Assembly: GCF_010389155.1 (NCBI RefSeq)
Contig: NC_057768.1
Span: forward strand, 3,098,501-3,162,500
DNA from: Erigeron canadensis
Taxonomy: Eukaryota; Streptophyta; Magnoliopsida; Asterales; Asteraceae
Length of the DNA: 64,000 bases
Reading direction: 5' to 3'
Position 1 is the first letter of the stretch; each line of letters starts with the position of its first letter. The notes under the pieces are model-generated. The model did not search any database. It was given only the letters and a program-made list of their open reading frames with translations, and had not been told where the DNA came from. Shown here one piece after another: positions 1 to 11,654 of this stretch. Position numbers and translations under genes: made by a program.

Positions 1-1045
1 GTGAAAGTTAACTTATAATAGTACCTAATTTCTTTATCCTTATGGTCATCCAAAATATCCATTGCCTGAAACTTAAATTTCTATCTCCTTTCATATTTCA
101 CAAACATCATATTTCACAAACATCAGCTAGTTAATTACTCCATTTGATAGCCAATTATTCATTATATATATTATATATATATATATCATCAATCAATAGC
201 CTCCACGTAGTATTTCGGTTTTCCGTTCACATTTCAAGTCGTCGTTAGCCTGTTTTGGTTCAGATTTCATCATGTCACATCTCATTTTTGTTTTTTGTTG
301 TTTGTAGTTTGGCTTTTCGTTTTCTGCACGGTTTTCTTTCTCTTTGTTGTTTCTCCTTTTTTGATTTTTCATTATAAATTTTTCATACTGGAAGCTTTAG
401 AGCCAAAGTTTTTAACAAACATATATACAGACAAAACATCAATAACAAAACTTGTCTGTAATAATTAATATCATACAACACCTAGGCAACACCTAATGTG
501 ATATTGTTCTGAAATAGATATATATTTTATATGAGAAACTTTTGGAAAAAAAACTATCAATGACAAAGTGATTTTTAGTTAGATATATGTACATTTAAAA
601 TTTCAACGCAAGTGCATTAACATAACGAAACTGTATCAATACAATAAATGAAGTCTCCGGATGCGGGGTCAAACCCACTAGTATATTAATAAAATAAAAA
701 TAATCATCATATATATGTAAAAGAAAAATGATTAATCCTTCTAAAACCTTCAAATCATGACAAGTGGATTTTACTAACTCTTTTTTTTAATCTCAACTTT
801 TGATTTTGCCTAATGTCATGATTTTGTAGTTAGGACAATTTTTAAGAGATTTTACTAGAAAGAATTATCTTTTTCATATATAAAAATAACTTATAATTTG
901 TTGAATAAACATTTTAATAGCATCGATCCACGGATATGTGTTTACCACACACCCAGTATTAGCATCAAAGAACAAAAACTAGAACAACTTATCTATTCAT
1001 CGAAGAAATCCGTAGATATAATATATAGGTATAATATATAAGGGG
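1..1045. other. AT-rich intergenic stretch, no gene seen
   Basis: I see no exon-like reading frame, only AT-rich sequence with a short TA microsatellite near 165-185. Confidence 0.5.
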
Positions 1046-1432
1046 CAAATCAAATGAGAACACCCTTAAAATGAGAACACGGTGTGGACATTTAAAAACT
1101 TTATTTTGATGCATTAAAAGTTTATAAAACTAACATAGTGTATAACTAATTATTATTATTTAAGTGTTTAACAACACATTGATATGTTAAAATCGAGAAT
1201 AATCATATTTTTTGTTGTGCATCCATCTTAAATGCATATTCATAAAAAATGATACATAAAAAAAGTGATTTTTTCGATCTTGACGGATCAATATGTTGTT
1301 AAAGACTTAAATAGTTATAATTAGTTATATACTATATTGGTTTTATGAATTTTTAATGCATCAAAATGATGTTCTTAAGTGTTTACACTGTGTTTGATCT
1401 CATTTTAAGGTTGTTCTCACTGAAAAACCACC
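1046..1432. repeat. Foldback (hairpin) MITE in a TA microsatellite
   Basis: The two halves are inverted copies of each other. The left arm, with AAATGAGAAC near 1050 and GATGCATTAAAAGT near 1109, reappears reverse-complemented before 1432, where CTCATTTTAAGG and TTAATGCATCAAAATGATG are seen. Arms are about 170 bp. A second copy lies at 32455-32826, also next to TA runs. There is no coding capacity. The superfamily is not clear; insertion into (TA)n resembles Micron-like MITEs. Confidence 0.7.
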
Positions 1433-1870
1433 CATACTTAATATATATATATATATATATATAGGGTTAACATGAAAACCAAAACAAGCGTGAGAACTAT
1501 GAGAACTACCATTCCCTTTCCTCTTTTTCCTTTTTGTTTTTTTAAAAAAATTTTATTTTAACTTCTATTTTTTTGATTGTTTTTTAACAAAAACTATTCC
1601 AAAAAAGAATAATTTTTAAAAAAAAAATTATATGTTGAAATTGGATGGATATGGTACGAGCGTTGTTCGTATCCGTTTTAAAGAGGTTGTCACCAGACGT
1701 ATATGAGAATGATATGGATTTGATAAGCATCGATCCAATAGAGGGTGATGGTTATATACGGTACAATCATAGCTCTTAATTCTAATGGCTCCGTCCTTAA
1801 AATTTGTTTTTTATAGTGGTTCTCATGTTTCTCGCCTCTGTTGTACATGATTTATATATATATATATATA
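1433..1870. repeat. Second TA-flanked short element
   Basis: A block of about 390 bp lies between two TA microsatellites (1441-1461 and 1853-1870). Its ends carry related GAGAAC / GTTCTC motifs in opposite orientation: GTGAGAACTATGAGAAC near 1491 and GTGGTTCTCATG near 1818. It is probably a non-autonomous element of the same TA-seeking kind as its neighbour, but the inverted ends are short and I cannot class it. Confidence 0.4.
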
Positions 1871-2022
1871 ATCTAGTGTGTGTTCGAAAATGAATAAGTT
1901 TTATGGTTTGCTATTATAAATAGGAGAGTAATATCCATACAATACCAATTTTTATTCATCCAAAACAATTTATATTTATATTTTATATAATTGTGTAGGT
2001 ACACATAAAAATAGAATAATTG

Positions 2023-2605
2023 AATAGTTTACTTTTTAGGGCTAGGAATCTTAAAATGTGATCCACGCATGATTTATTAAACTTAAAGTTAATTTCAAAA
2101 ATTGTGCTTGTAGTTTGTTAAAATTACACATTTCATCCATATTATTTTTGATTTTATGGTTCTAATATTTCAATTTTGAGGCCCGTCTATATTTTTGTTT
2201 CAAAAGTCAATAATTTTGATAAAAAAGTCAATACCTTTGGTTATAAAATCAACACTTTTAGACTAAAACTAGTCTTTATAAAATTATACATTGTGTAGAG
2301 AAATGTGTGAATTTTTTGTGTACAAAGTTATTGTGAAAATATCATTTGTCTTATAAATATTATCGATGATCTAATAAAAAAGGATAGGATAAATGAATAG
2401 TTTACCTTTTAGGGTTATGAATCTTATAATGTGATCCACGCATTATTTTAATAAACTTAAAGTTAATTTCAAAAATTGTCCATGTAGTTTGTTAAAATTG
2501 CGCATTTCATCCATATTTTTTTGAATTTATGGTTTTGATCATTGACTTTTGAGCTTTGTACACTTTTTTTTTTTTCCAAAAGTCAATAATTTTGATTAAA
2601 AAGTC
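2023..2605. repeat. Direct repeat, two ~210-bp copies offset by 370 bp
   Basis: Positions 2023-2235 and 2393-2605 share long blocks, for example GTGATCCACGCAT, TTAAAGTTAATTTCAAAAATTG and AAAAGTCAATAATTTTGAT. The copies have diverged by substitutions and short indels. No reading frame is conserved between them, so they look like a non-coding tandem duplication or two copies of an unclassified repeat. Confidence 0.65.
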
Positions 2606-2957
2606 AACACTTTTTCGAATAAAACTTTTTATTGGAATACAAATTAGTATGGGATTTACAATTGCAAATACACTTATGATTTTAAGGAACAGAGTGACAT
2701 TTATAATTGCACATTTTAACAAATTTATAAAGTGAAAGCCTTTATAAGTCCCTTTTTTTATATTGTATTTGTTAGTGATCAGAGTATATAGAACGACTTA
2801 ATGAGTCGGTATAGTTGTGTCGAGATTGGATATAAGTATCATGATGTAACTTTGGGTATGAATAATGTGTTATAGAGCCTTTGATGAATGACGTATATGA
2901 CGTGCATATGCATGTCCACCATAGCGCGCAAGACATAGTTTTAGTTGGCCATCTCCA

Positions 2958-3141
2958 GCCAATGAGATTAGTGGCTCATTGGTAAGGTTTTTGATTTTGG
3001 AACGATCCAACTGGGATCGAGTCCCGGTTCCCACATTTGTATGGTTGGATTAATATGAATTTTTTGAGAGCCCTAGGTTTCATCCCAGACGTATGTATAA
3101 TTTAAGAGTATGAGTAGATTAAAATGTCATTTTTTAAAAAA
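2958..3141 (+). mobile_element. SINE (tRNA-derived), full length with TSD
   Basis: The 184-bp insert begins with a tRNA-like A box (GTGGCTCATTGGTAAGG, about 2971) and B box (GGATCGAGTCCC, about 3014) and ends in a T/A-rich tail. It is flanked by a 15-bp target-site duplication, AGTTGGCCATCTCCA at 2943-2957 and AGTTGGCTATCTCCA at 3142-3156, with one mismatch. These are the hallmarks of a retroposed Pol III SINE. Confidence 0.8.
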
Positions 3142-3239
3142 AGTTGGCTATCTCCAATGAAAAACACCATGTTAGTATGAATATTGACCCGCCAAATTAA
3201 GTGTCACCTTTATGAAAGTTTGACTTGGATATACTTAGG

Positions 3240-3445
3240 TTCAAGTCTGAAGTGTCACGGTTTCGGGCGGATTGGTAGAGGTTTTTCTCCTATCGGATAT
3301 TTGAAATATGCATTTCTACTTCGAATGAGCTCTCTAGCGCGGACCCAGTTAAGACAACATACGTTAAACCTTCCGCTGTCGAATTGCGAAACGAAGTTTC
3401 CATGGCCAATATATTTAAATATTGTTTTCTTCCAAATGTTTTGAC
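3240..3445 (+). mobile_element. SINE-like body, second family
   Basis: The block containing TTGGTAGAGGTTTTTCTCCTAT, a TATTTGAAAT motif and CGAATGAGCTCTCTAG matches, with divergence, the minus-strand body of the SINE at 21911-22225. An 86-codon open frame across it (3184-3444) is best explained as chance within this repeat. A B-box-like GGTTCAAGTCT at about 3239 marks the 5' side; a clear A box is missing, so this copy may be 5'-truncated. Confidence 0.5.
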
Positions 3446-4836
3446 GGTTCAACAAAAGCAAAGCCAACGATTATTTAATTTTTGCTTTTTATCAACTTCA
3501 TTTTGTCAACAATGATTTTTTTGCAAAATTTTCTTCAAAATAAAAAAAAATTATAAAAATTCTGAATAAATTATTAAATTTTGATATGATATGATATTTT
3601 TCTAGCAATACGAAATTTCTGTATTGGTAACTTCTTTGATATATTGTTTTATAAATTTAATATATATTTTTTGTTGTTAATATAATGTGTTTTTTAGTTT
3701 AATATGGTTGATGATGCCACCTGACAATTACGTTTCAGTATTTTGATTTAGAGACCCAATGAATTCAGTGTGTTGGGTCAATAATGCTGAATAATGTTTG
3801 AACATTTTATAAAAGTCATTGGAGATGACCTTAATAAGGTATGCAAAAGTGCAAAACAATAGGACGAAGGATACGTAGTTATGAAAAAAACATAGCCTCC
3901 TTGTATATTTGAATCTCGATTCTTTCATTGTATAAGAAGTTCTTGAATTCAGTTCAATCATGAATCCATGATTATCTCCTTCAATTCGCTGATATTAGTG
4001 CGTGGTTAATAAAAATGTCAAAATTAACTCTATTCATTGATGAACGAAATTTAAAACAGATAAAGAACAAAAGAGGCCGATAGGGTGGAAAGGAAAAAAG
4101 GATGGAGATTGGAGAGTAGTATTTATTTATGACTTCACTATAATAATTCTTTTAACAAGAATTGGCTAATAAAATTATTCAACATGTGCTATGTATGATT
4201 TTTTTTCTAATAATGGCTGAGGACTTCTTTATTAAAGATATAAATAATGGTCATTGACTTTCACAATTGTGTGTATCTATGCAAATGCAATGATAAATAA
4301 GCAATGTCATATTATTTATACAATTTAAAAGTATTATAATGAACATGACTATATGCGTGTTTATATTTTATTGAGCAACTTGAAATATATGTAAAGAAGA
4401 TAGCTTATCTTATAAAATTGTACTTGCTTAATATACTTGGTCTTCCATAAGAGAATGTGATATGGCGTGTCACTTGTGCACATAGAGTTGAATGTATTGC
4501 CATGAGTTGATGACGGTACTTTTTGTTGGAAGTTATCACTCAAAACCCGTCCATCATCTTGAATATTTTTAACTATCAGCTGGTATTCAATTGGGAAACA
4601 CTTCATCACGCAAACGTAAAGCCCTTACTTTTATTAATTAAAAAGATAATCAATATTAGTAAATGGTTGAAGTATACCAATTTGTATATAACTGTTACAC
4701 GGTTGCTTCTGTTTAAGATAGACAAAGAACCAGTTGTTTCCTTAAATAAGCAAATGAGAGAAACATACAACTCAGAATTATATAACTAACTAATGAATCG
4801 GTGATGGGCCCAAGTATAAAAGAACAAGCACATATA
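3446..4836. other. Intergenic, no gene seen
   Basis: AT-rich sequence with frequent stops in all frames. Short open frames near 3728-3961 (-) and 4361-4789 (both strands) show no recognisable domain or exon structure. Confidence 0.5.
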
Positions 4837-5039
4837 CAGAGGCGGTATTAGGAAAAAATTTTAAAAGGGGCAAATTTAGAAAATTTATGAAAAATAAATA
4901 TAAAAAGGGGGCAAAATGTTAAAAATCTATAGAAAATATTTAAAATTTTATGAAAAATTTAAAAATACATGACAAAATTAAATTTGGAGGGGGGCATTGG
5001 ACCCCCTTGCCCCCCCCCCCCCCCCTAGTACCGCCCATG
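4837..5039. mobile_element. Short non-autonomous hAT element (203 bp)
   Basis: The ends are CAGAGGCGGTA and TACCGCCCATG, an imperfect terminal inverted repeat of the usual hAT CAG-GGCGG type. The element is flanked by a perfect 8-bp target-site duplication, CACATATA (4829-4836 and 5040-5047). A related 204-bp copy with its own 8-bp TSD is at 62504-62707. A run of 16 C (5010-5025) lies just inside the right end. No coding capacity. Confidence 0.85.
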
Positions 5040-5100
5040 CACATATATATTTGGACGGTAAAGATAAAGTTATAAAAAGAGACTTTATTAAAATGAGCAT

Positions 5101-5586
5101 CTATGATACACCGAAACTCCAAACAGGTAGGTGTACCCGTTTTCAAAACTCCATGGAAACGTTTTCGAATACGAAACACGTATGAAACGTCTCCTTGAAT
5201 TTTCCATAGATACCAAAACGTTTCTTTGAAGTTTCCATACTGTTTCTAATTAATATCAAGGTTTTAATGGGCTTTTTATATTCCCCAAACCCAAACAGGC
5301 TATCTTATATAATTATATACAATTTGATTAACATTAAATTTCTTCTATTCCAAAACCAATTATTAAACACTAAACATTCAATGCGTAATCACTAATCAAA
5401 CATATATTATACAGTTATACATATACAATTACACATTATCTCTCAATTCTCAAGTCTCTCTCTATAAAAAATCGATATAATTTATATTTCTATATTTTTG
5501 TATTGCCGTACCCGTATCCAAAATTTTTAAGTTTGCCGTTCCCCGTTCCCGTACCCCTTTGACGTACCCGTTTCAGTGCTACATAG
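5101..5586. mobile_element. Non-autonomous hAT element (486 bp)
   Basis: Terminal inverted repeats CTATGATACACCGAAA and (reverse-complemented right end) CTATGTAGCACTGAAA flank the block. The perfect 8-bp TSD is ATGAGCAT (5093-5100 and 5587-5594). A second member, in opposite orientation and with its own 8-bp TSD, lies at 30088-30897. The interior carries repeated GTACCCGT and GAAACG motifs and no transposase frame. Confidence 0.85.
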
Positions 5587-8500
5587 ATGAGCATAACTTT
5601 TGCTACAAAGCTTCGTGTATGATCAGTCAAAACGACCGTTAGAACGATGAGTGCAATTTTTTAAATAGCCAAATGCGGTTTCGGTCAACCTCCGAGCCCA
5701 AAAACGTCATTTTCTATGAGTTATTGGACTTCTTATCCATCATTTCGGTGTTTTAAAACTTTCACTTTATAATAACTTTCGACCTATCTGTAATTTTAGC
5801 ATCTGAAATTTGCACTAGTATCTTTGTAAGATATAAAAATCATTTATCCTTATTCATGAGTGTGTGTCTAGTGTGAGAAATCGTCAGTTATCATTATTCA
5901 TTGTGAATAAAACGATAATTTGAAGAACTGTTCCTAGTATTCTTTGAATCAACATATTTGATTGTTGATTTCAAATTCCGTTTGGGTCACTTGGTAAGAG
6001 CTATTTTGTGGTATTGTAGATTTTACGTCTTGAAATCTAATTAATTATACACGATTGTGTATGTTGTGTAATGAACTACTTGAATGTTCATTGTATATAA
6101 TATATTTTCAAATCTTGGTTACCATATAAGCTGTCACGTCCAATGTCATGTTGTCAGTTTGCAAACCCAATGTGATAAGTTTTACTTGTTTTTTTCAAAT
6201 TAGTAACATGTCATCTAGGTTAAGAAGGATATACATAATAACAGAAAGAACTAAAGTTTGATACACGCAATATTTATAAATGACTAAGTTAGATACACAC
6301 AATAGAAATATGGGCAAACATTGAATACATACAATAACAAAACAAACAATAGAGTTTATACATACATTAAACGAAAGTTACAAGTTGGATGCATCAGTTA
6401 TGATAAAACAAGAGTTTGAATATTGATGATAGATGATTTTAAAGTTTGATACACACAATAGCAAACCTAGCAAAGCTTAACTCGGCCCTAAATCCGTTTT
6501 TGATATTGTGCTAATATTTGGATCAAGGATGCGAGCCTATTTAAAGTGAGTTTGTATTAGTTGTATCATAGTGACTCTTACCTTTCGAAGTTCCAACATC
6601 TGAAGTGGTGTCTTGGCAAACGAAAAGAAATGTTATTTTTAACCAACATAGCTGTGACTACTAAGCTCTGAGTGGTTGCCTAGAAAGTGGCATTCTGGAC
6701 CACAAAAAGGTTACCAACCGTTACCAACATAACTGTGACTAATGAGGATGTTGGCTATTCGAATAGTGGTGTATTGTTACTATGTCATATCAACCAAGTG
6801 AGAGTATATTTGGAATAATCACATATAATATATTAAGTAATAAAAGAAAGGATACTATATAGTTAAAACCTTAATGGCTAGAGAATATAAATTAAAAAAG
6901 TAAAACCTAACTTTAATTCGAGGAAAAGACTGGTTATCTCTGGAAAATTGTAAGTTCTTAGCGGGATCATAACCGACGAGATCTCTATGAATTCATGTGT
7001 ACGGAATCCACACAAATCCATTGATATAGAGGTAGTAATATACACACATAATATTACAGAATTGAGATAATATAACTGATTACAACATCAAATAATTATA
7101 CAGATTCAGAATCATGAGGCAGAACCTCATGATTCTCCGGACGACCTACAAAACGATTATATGTTCGTCATCGTCTAAACCCTGAGACCCTTACATGTAT
7201 TTGTAATGACATGACACAAACCCTAATCTATACGGGTTGGACTTCTTCATAATATGGGCTTCATGCACTTATGAACTCGCAAATCTTGTGCAGGTCGTAT
7301 TTTGCATCTCAATTACATTGAGGTCGTAACCTGCCCTAACAGAATTCATATAGCAACGACCATAAATTATGTACTAAAACATGCACTTACAAAAATCCTC
7401 CATCTCTAGCTCTATGAGCATTTTGCTCACACTTAAATTTGTATCCAAAACCTTGGAGTCTCAAATCTTCAGGTACCACTATAGCTAAGTGGTAAGATCA
7501 TGTCATTCGTTGGGACTATGTTTAAGAACCAAGTAAGGTAATGTAATACTAAGATTGTTGGGGGGGGGGGGGGTCACAATTAAAATAAATAATAATTAAT
7601 TAACTAATGAGAAGTGTCCCAACCATTGGTATACGAGGGGAACACAAAAAAGAAAATAAAGGACAGTAATAATTAAAAGCTACACTTACTTAGATTAGTT
7701 CATATGTCATATGACCATTTACCGGATTACTAGTAATTATTGAACAACTCTTTCAAAATCGAAAGTAGCCTTCACATCTAACCCGACATAAATAGTAAGG
7801 ATTAGCCTTAGCGTATTCCGAATAATATAAAAATACTAGTATGTAATTATGATTTAATCTAAAAATATATTTGACCAGGTTATCCTTCGACTATCTTGAT
7901 CATAACTGTTCTGTTTGACCAAGTTATCCTTCGACTATCATGAACGAGACTAAAACAATATATTAAAACAAAAACATTCATTTGAGTCACTCTATTTCGA
8001 CTCAAATAATTATGGATTTGCGATCAAACATAAAATCACGTTCAACAATTATAGCTAAACAGTAGCACGACATGATCACATATCCAAGTAGATACATAAT
8101 TGTTTAGCTACTCATGACAAAATAAATAATATATTAACAATCATTAATATAAATAAATCCATGTTAACAAATAATATGATAAACAGATATTGTAATAAAG
8201 TAACCTAATAACAATGAGAAAAATAAAGATCAAAGTTCAAACAAAAATTGACGATATATATATATATATACATATAATATATATATATATATTATATGTA
8301 TATATATATATATATATTATATGTATAACTGTTGACTTGACTTGAAGACATAATTTTTTGACAAATAACTCGACTCTTATGATTCTGGACATTTCTAGTA
8401 TTACGTAATATAGTATAGTTATAGATATGAAGTTTTTATTAACAACAAAATAAGTTGAGTATCTTCAAAATTTTACCAAAATGTTACATATTCGATAGTT

Positions 8501-9329
8501 TTGAGTCTTAAACATTCAATTTATCTACAAATTCACACTAAAATGATCGACAATACATTAATAATACGTGAAAAATGTAGTAATAAATATAATACAATAT
8601 ATAATATATAATCACAATATCAAACTAAAATAATTATAATTTTATGACCGCATTGATTCGGTCAAAGTTGATACAGCGACTCGTAAGAGTATGGACAGAA
8701 AGTATCACCTAACGAGTTGATTCGTTTTGGGTGTGATTCAACTCGACTCGTAAGAGTTAGACTGGAGTCGTAAGTATTTAACAAGTCGTGTGTTGCACCG
8801 TCTTTTCTTTTTCTTCTTTCTTTTCTGCCGCTCGAACCACACAAAGGGCCAAGCCCAATTCTCTTTCTTTATGCTGGGTTCATGAGACAATGGGCTGTAG
8901 CCCATTTCTTCTTTTGGACTACTTCATGTAGACATGGACAGAAGCCCATTTTTCTTTCTTTCTTGCGGTTAGTAACCAACGAACACCACCACGATAATAT
9001 ATTTATTAGTTAGCTCATAGTCTTTCTAATATAATGCTTAGTCCAATATGTAGACACATGAATAGTATGAGTCAGTCATATTGTTCATTTTTTCGGCTTC
9101 AATCTTTATTTGTTTGTATATGATCTCTGCTTAGCCCGTTCTTCTCACGAATTAAGCATAAAGTTCTATAAAATATTATTATTTTACATATAAAATGCTT
9201 AAATGAGATGAAGAAAAAAGTCTCAAATAATACGCTCATCAATAAATAAATAAATATAAATGATGTAATAATGTGACGAAAAGATAGATGATATAAGGAT
9301 ATGTTAATTAAAATAATTGTAAGATTAGC
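5587..9329. other. Intergenic, repeat remnants, no gene seen
   Basis: No credible exon found. Noted inside: a possible LTR-type remnant around 6950-7430 (unverified), a run of 14 G at 7560-7573, a near-duplicate 46-bp unit with TTATCCTTCGACTATC at about 7880-7940, a long imperfect TA palindrome at 8254-8325, and an ACTCGTAAGAGT-rich patch at 8670-8780 that recurs at 14175-14240. Confidence 0.45.
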
Positions 9330-9760
9330 CTAACACCATGTCGAGTTTTAGTTATGAATTAAACTAGTTGGATGTTGAAGTTAAGTTAATAACTTTATGA
9401 GATGATGGTAAATTTTGATTAGTGTATCATAAGAGAACTTTTGTTGAGAACTTTATAGTTGTCGAAGCTAAGTTGAGTACAAGTTACATATGTGTATATT
9501 TGGTGAAAGACAACAAAAAATGATATAAAAGTATCATTATTCTTTGTCGTGGTTGATGAAAAGACACTTATGCTTTTTATGTTAAATTATGTTATATTAA
9601 TGTATGATATAATTCAAGAGATCGAGAAGGCTCCCTCAATTCTTTGAAGGGTAACTACTTAGAAGTTATGGATCCATAGCTATGTTGTCATCAGTCGAGA
9701 ATATATATATATGTGAATGTCAATTGTATTCACTAGGTATTCTCGCTTACTTTTTTGGTG
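9330..9760. repeat. Segment shared with 17040-17435 (MES duplication trace)
   Basis: About 400 bp match 17040-17435 in the same orientation, with blocks such as TTAATGTATGATATAATTCAA, GGATCCATAGCTAT and TAGGTATTCTCGCTTAC. Each copy lies downstream of an MES gene 3' end: about 1.9 kb from MES copy 1 and 0.95 kb from copy 2. It therefore looks like part of the ancestral tandem-duplication unit, though a mobile repeat is not excluded. No product recognised. Confidence 0.55.
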
Positions 9761-11654
9761 TTTACTTTCTTATTTAGGAGGACCAATTTCATATTGAAGA
9801 TAAGATGCAGAGTGAAGTGAAAACTTTGAGGTAGATATGATTTTGTTATAATTGTTGATAGGTCAGCGTTCCTAAGAACGTGTGTTTACCCGTTTTGTGG
9901 TCAAAAAGAGTTGTTTTGATTGGAATCGATGTATGTAATCCTTTGGACAAATTGTATAACTAAGTTGTAGATGCTTAATTCTGCTTTTGTATTGTGGTGC
10001 TATGGAGTATCTTTTATTATACTAAAACACAGTTGCTCTAATAATTTATCGACTAATCATAGCTCTCGATTTTTTAATGTTGACTTTTGTTTCAATTTAA
10101 ACTTTAATTTACACTTTTTTGTTTTCCATCATAAGTTTACACTTTTTATCCAATACTTTCAATATAATAAATAAATAATAATAGCTAATATATATCCTAT
10201 AATATGTTCTATCATATATATATATAATTAATTAATTAATTAATTAACAATAAATTAAATTAAATGTAAATATCAAGATTTTAATAGTAATTGTACTATT
10301 TTAATATTAATAGAGACAGTTGAACTTATAACTTATTAACCAGTTATATCGTTCGATTTCATTAAATTGATTCCTGATGATGTCACCATTTAGTTTTTTT
10401 ACATAACTATTTAATTAATAAAAAACAAATAAATAAAATAATTATTTTTACAATGTTATTAAATTTGGTATCTGTTTATAAAATCTGGCTTTCACACAAG
10501 AACAATTGTACATCACAGTATCTCGAGTTAAGTCGAGAAGGTGCTTTAAGGTATTAATATGTGACAAAGATGAGAAGACAAAAGACATTACAACAAATTT
10601 CGTCTATAAAAAAGTCTATCAACTGATGAAGGAGGGTATATGCTTCTAATGCTTTTTTTTTATTACATTTGTTTTCTTTCTATTAGTTTAACATTCTTGG
10701 CATTTAAATTAAACACATAATATCTACATATATTTTCAACTTTGAACTTATAAGCTTTTATGACTTACATGTATTAATATCTAATATTAATAATGTCGTA
10801 AGTCTCGTGTCCAGTGTTGGACACGAGTCTAAAATCTAATATTAATGTATATGTTTGATTTATATAATGTTAAAGGTGGTTATTTTTGTCATATGGGTCA
10901 ATGACTCATTAAAAATATATTAAGAATGTTTGTGTGTATTAACTAAAATATAAGTAATTGACGGTTATTTTTGTTTATTAAGTGAACAAAGAAACATGAA
11001 ATCTGACTGAATAATTAAATTTTTAACTATTAATTTTATTAAGTAAAAAAAAAGGACCAAACTGCCCTTTCGTATGTACGTCTCACTAAGCTAGATGAGT
11101 TAAGGGAATAAATTTTATAAGTTTGTATGTCAAATGACTTTGCTAGAGGACAACAAACATAAGCAAATTTGTGAGCCAACGAACTTATGCACATAATTGC
11201 GTCTCGTCATCAAATTCACGAGTTATTAGATTTATCAAATAAGTTCACTTGCACAATATGTTCATTTAGGTTCGTGAGTCACAAACTTGTGTATACATTT
11301 TTCGGTTATAGTCTTAAGTTAGAGAAGAACAAACTTGTGATGCTCGTTTGGGCCTTAAATTCATGGGTCAATAACCGTACAAATAAATTTGTTTTTAGTC
11401 AAGTTCGTTTGTGATTAAATTTTTTTTTCTGGCTAAATTTGTTTCAAATGAAGTTGGTTTTTGAATAACTATGTTTGTGAATAAGTTAATATTCCTTGTG
11501 ATATTTCTCACAAACATTTTATATGAAAGTCAAACTTGAATTACAAAAGATTGAATTACAGAGGAGTATTTGTATGAATAACAGGTTAGTTACCAATGCA
11601 ACATACAACTATTTATTATATTTGAAATATAACATCAAGATGTATTATTGTCGA
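9761..11654. other. Intergenic downstream of MES copy 1
   Basis: No gene seen. 11160-11420 is rich in AACTTGTG / TTCGTGAG motifs and its 75-codon open frame (11187-11414) has no recognisable domain. The last ~200 bp before the MES stop (about 11430-11640) align with 18190-18360 downstream of MES copy 2, so they are probably the shared 3' UTR and flank. Confidence 0.45.

Noticed and set aside
2970..3035. Possible tRNA gene
   Set aside because: A and B boxes are present but no cloverleaf or acceptor stem; the 15-bp TSD and tail show a SINE.
6950..7430. Possible LTR with a purine-rich tract (GGAGGATTTTTG on the minus strand)
   Set aside because: No paired terminus, TSD or second copy could be found by eye, so it is mentioned only as a remnant.
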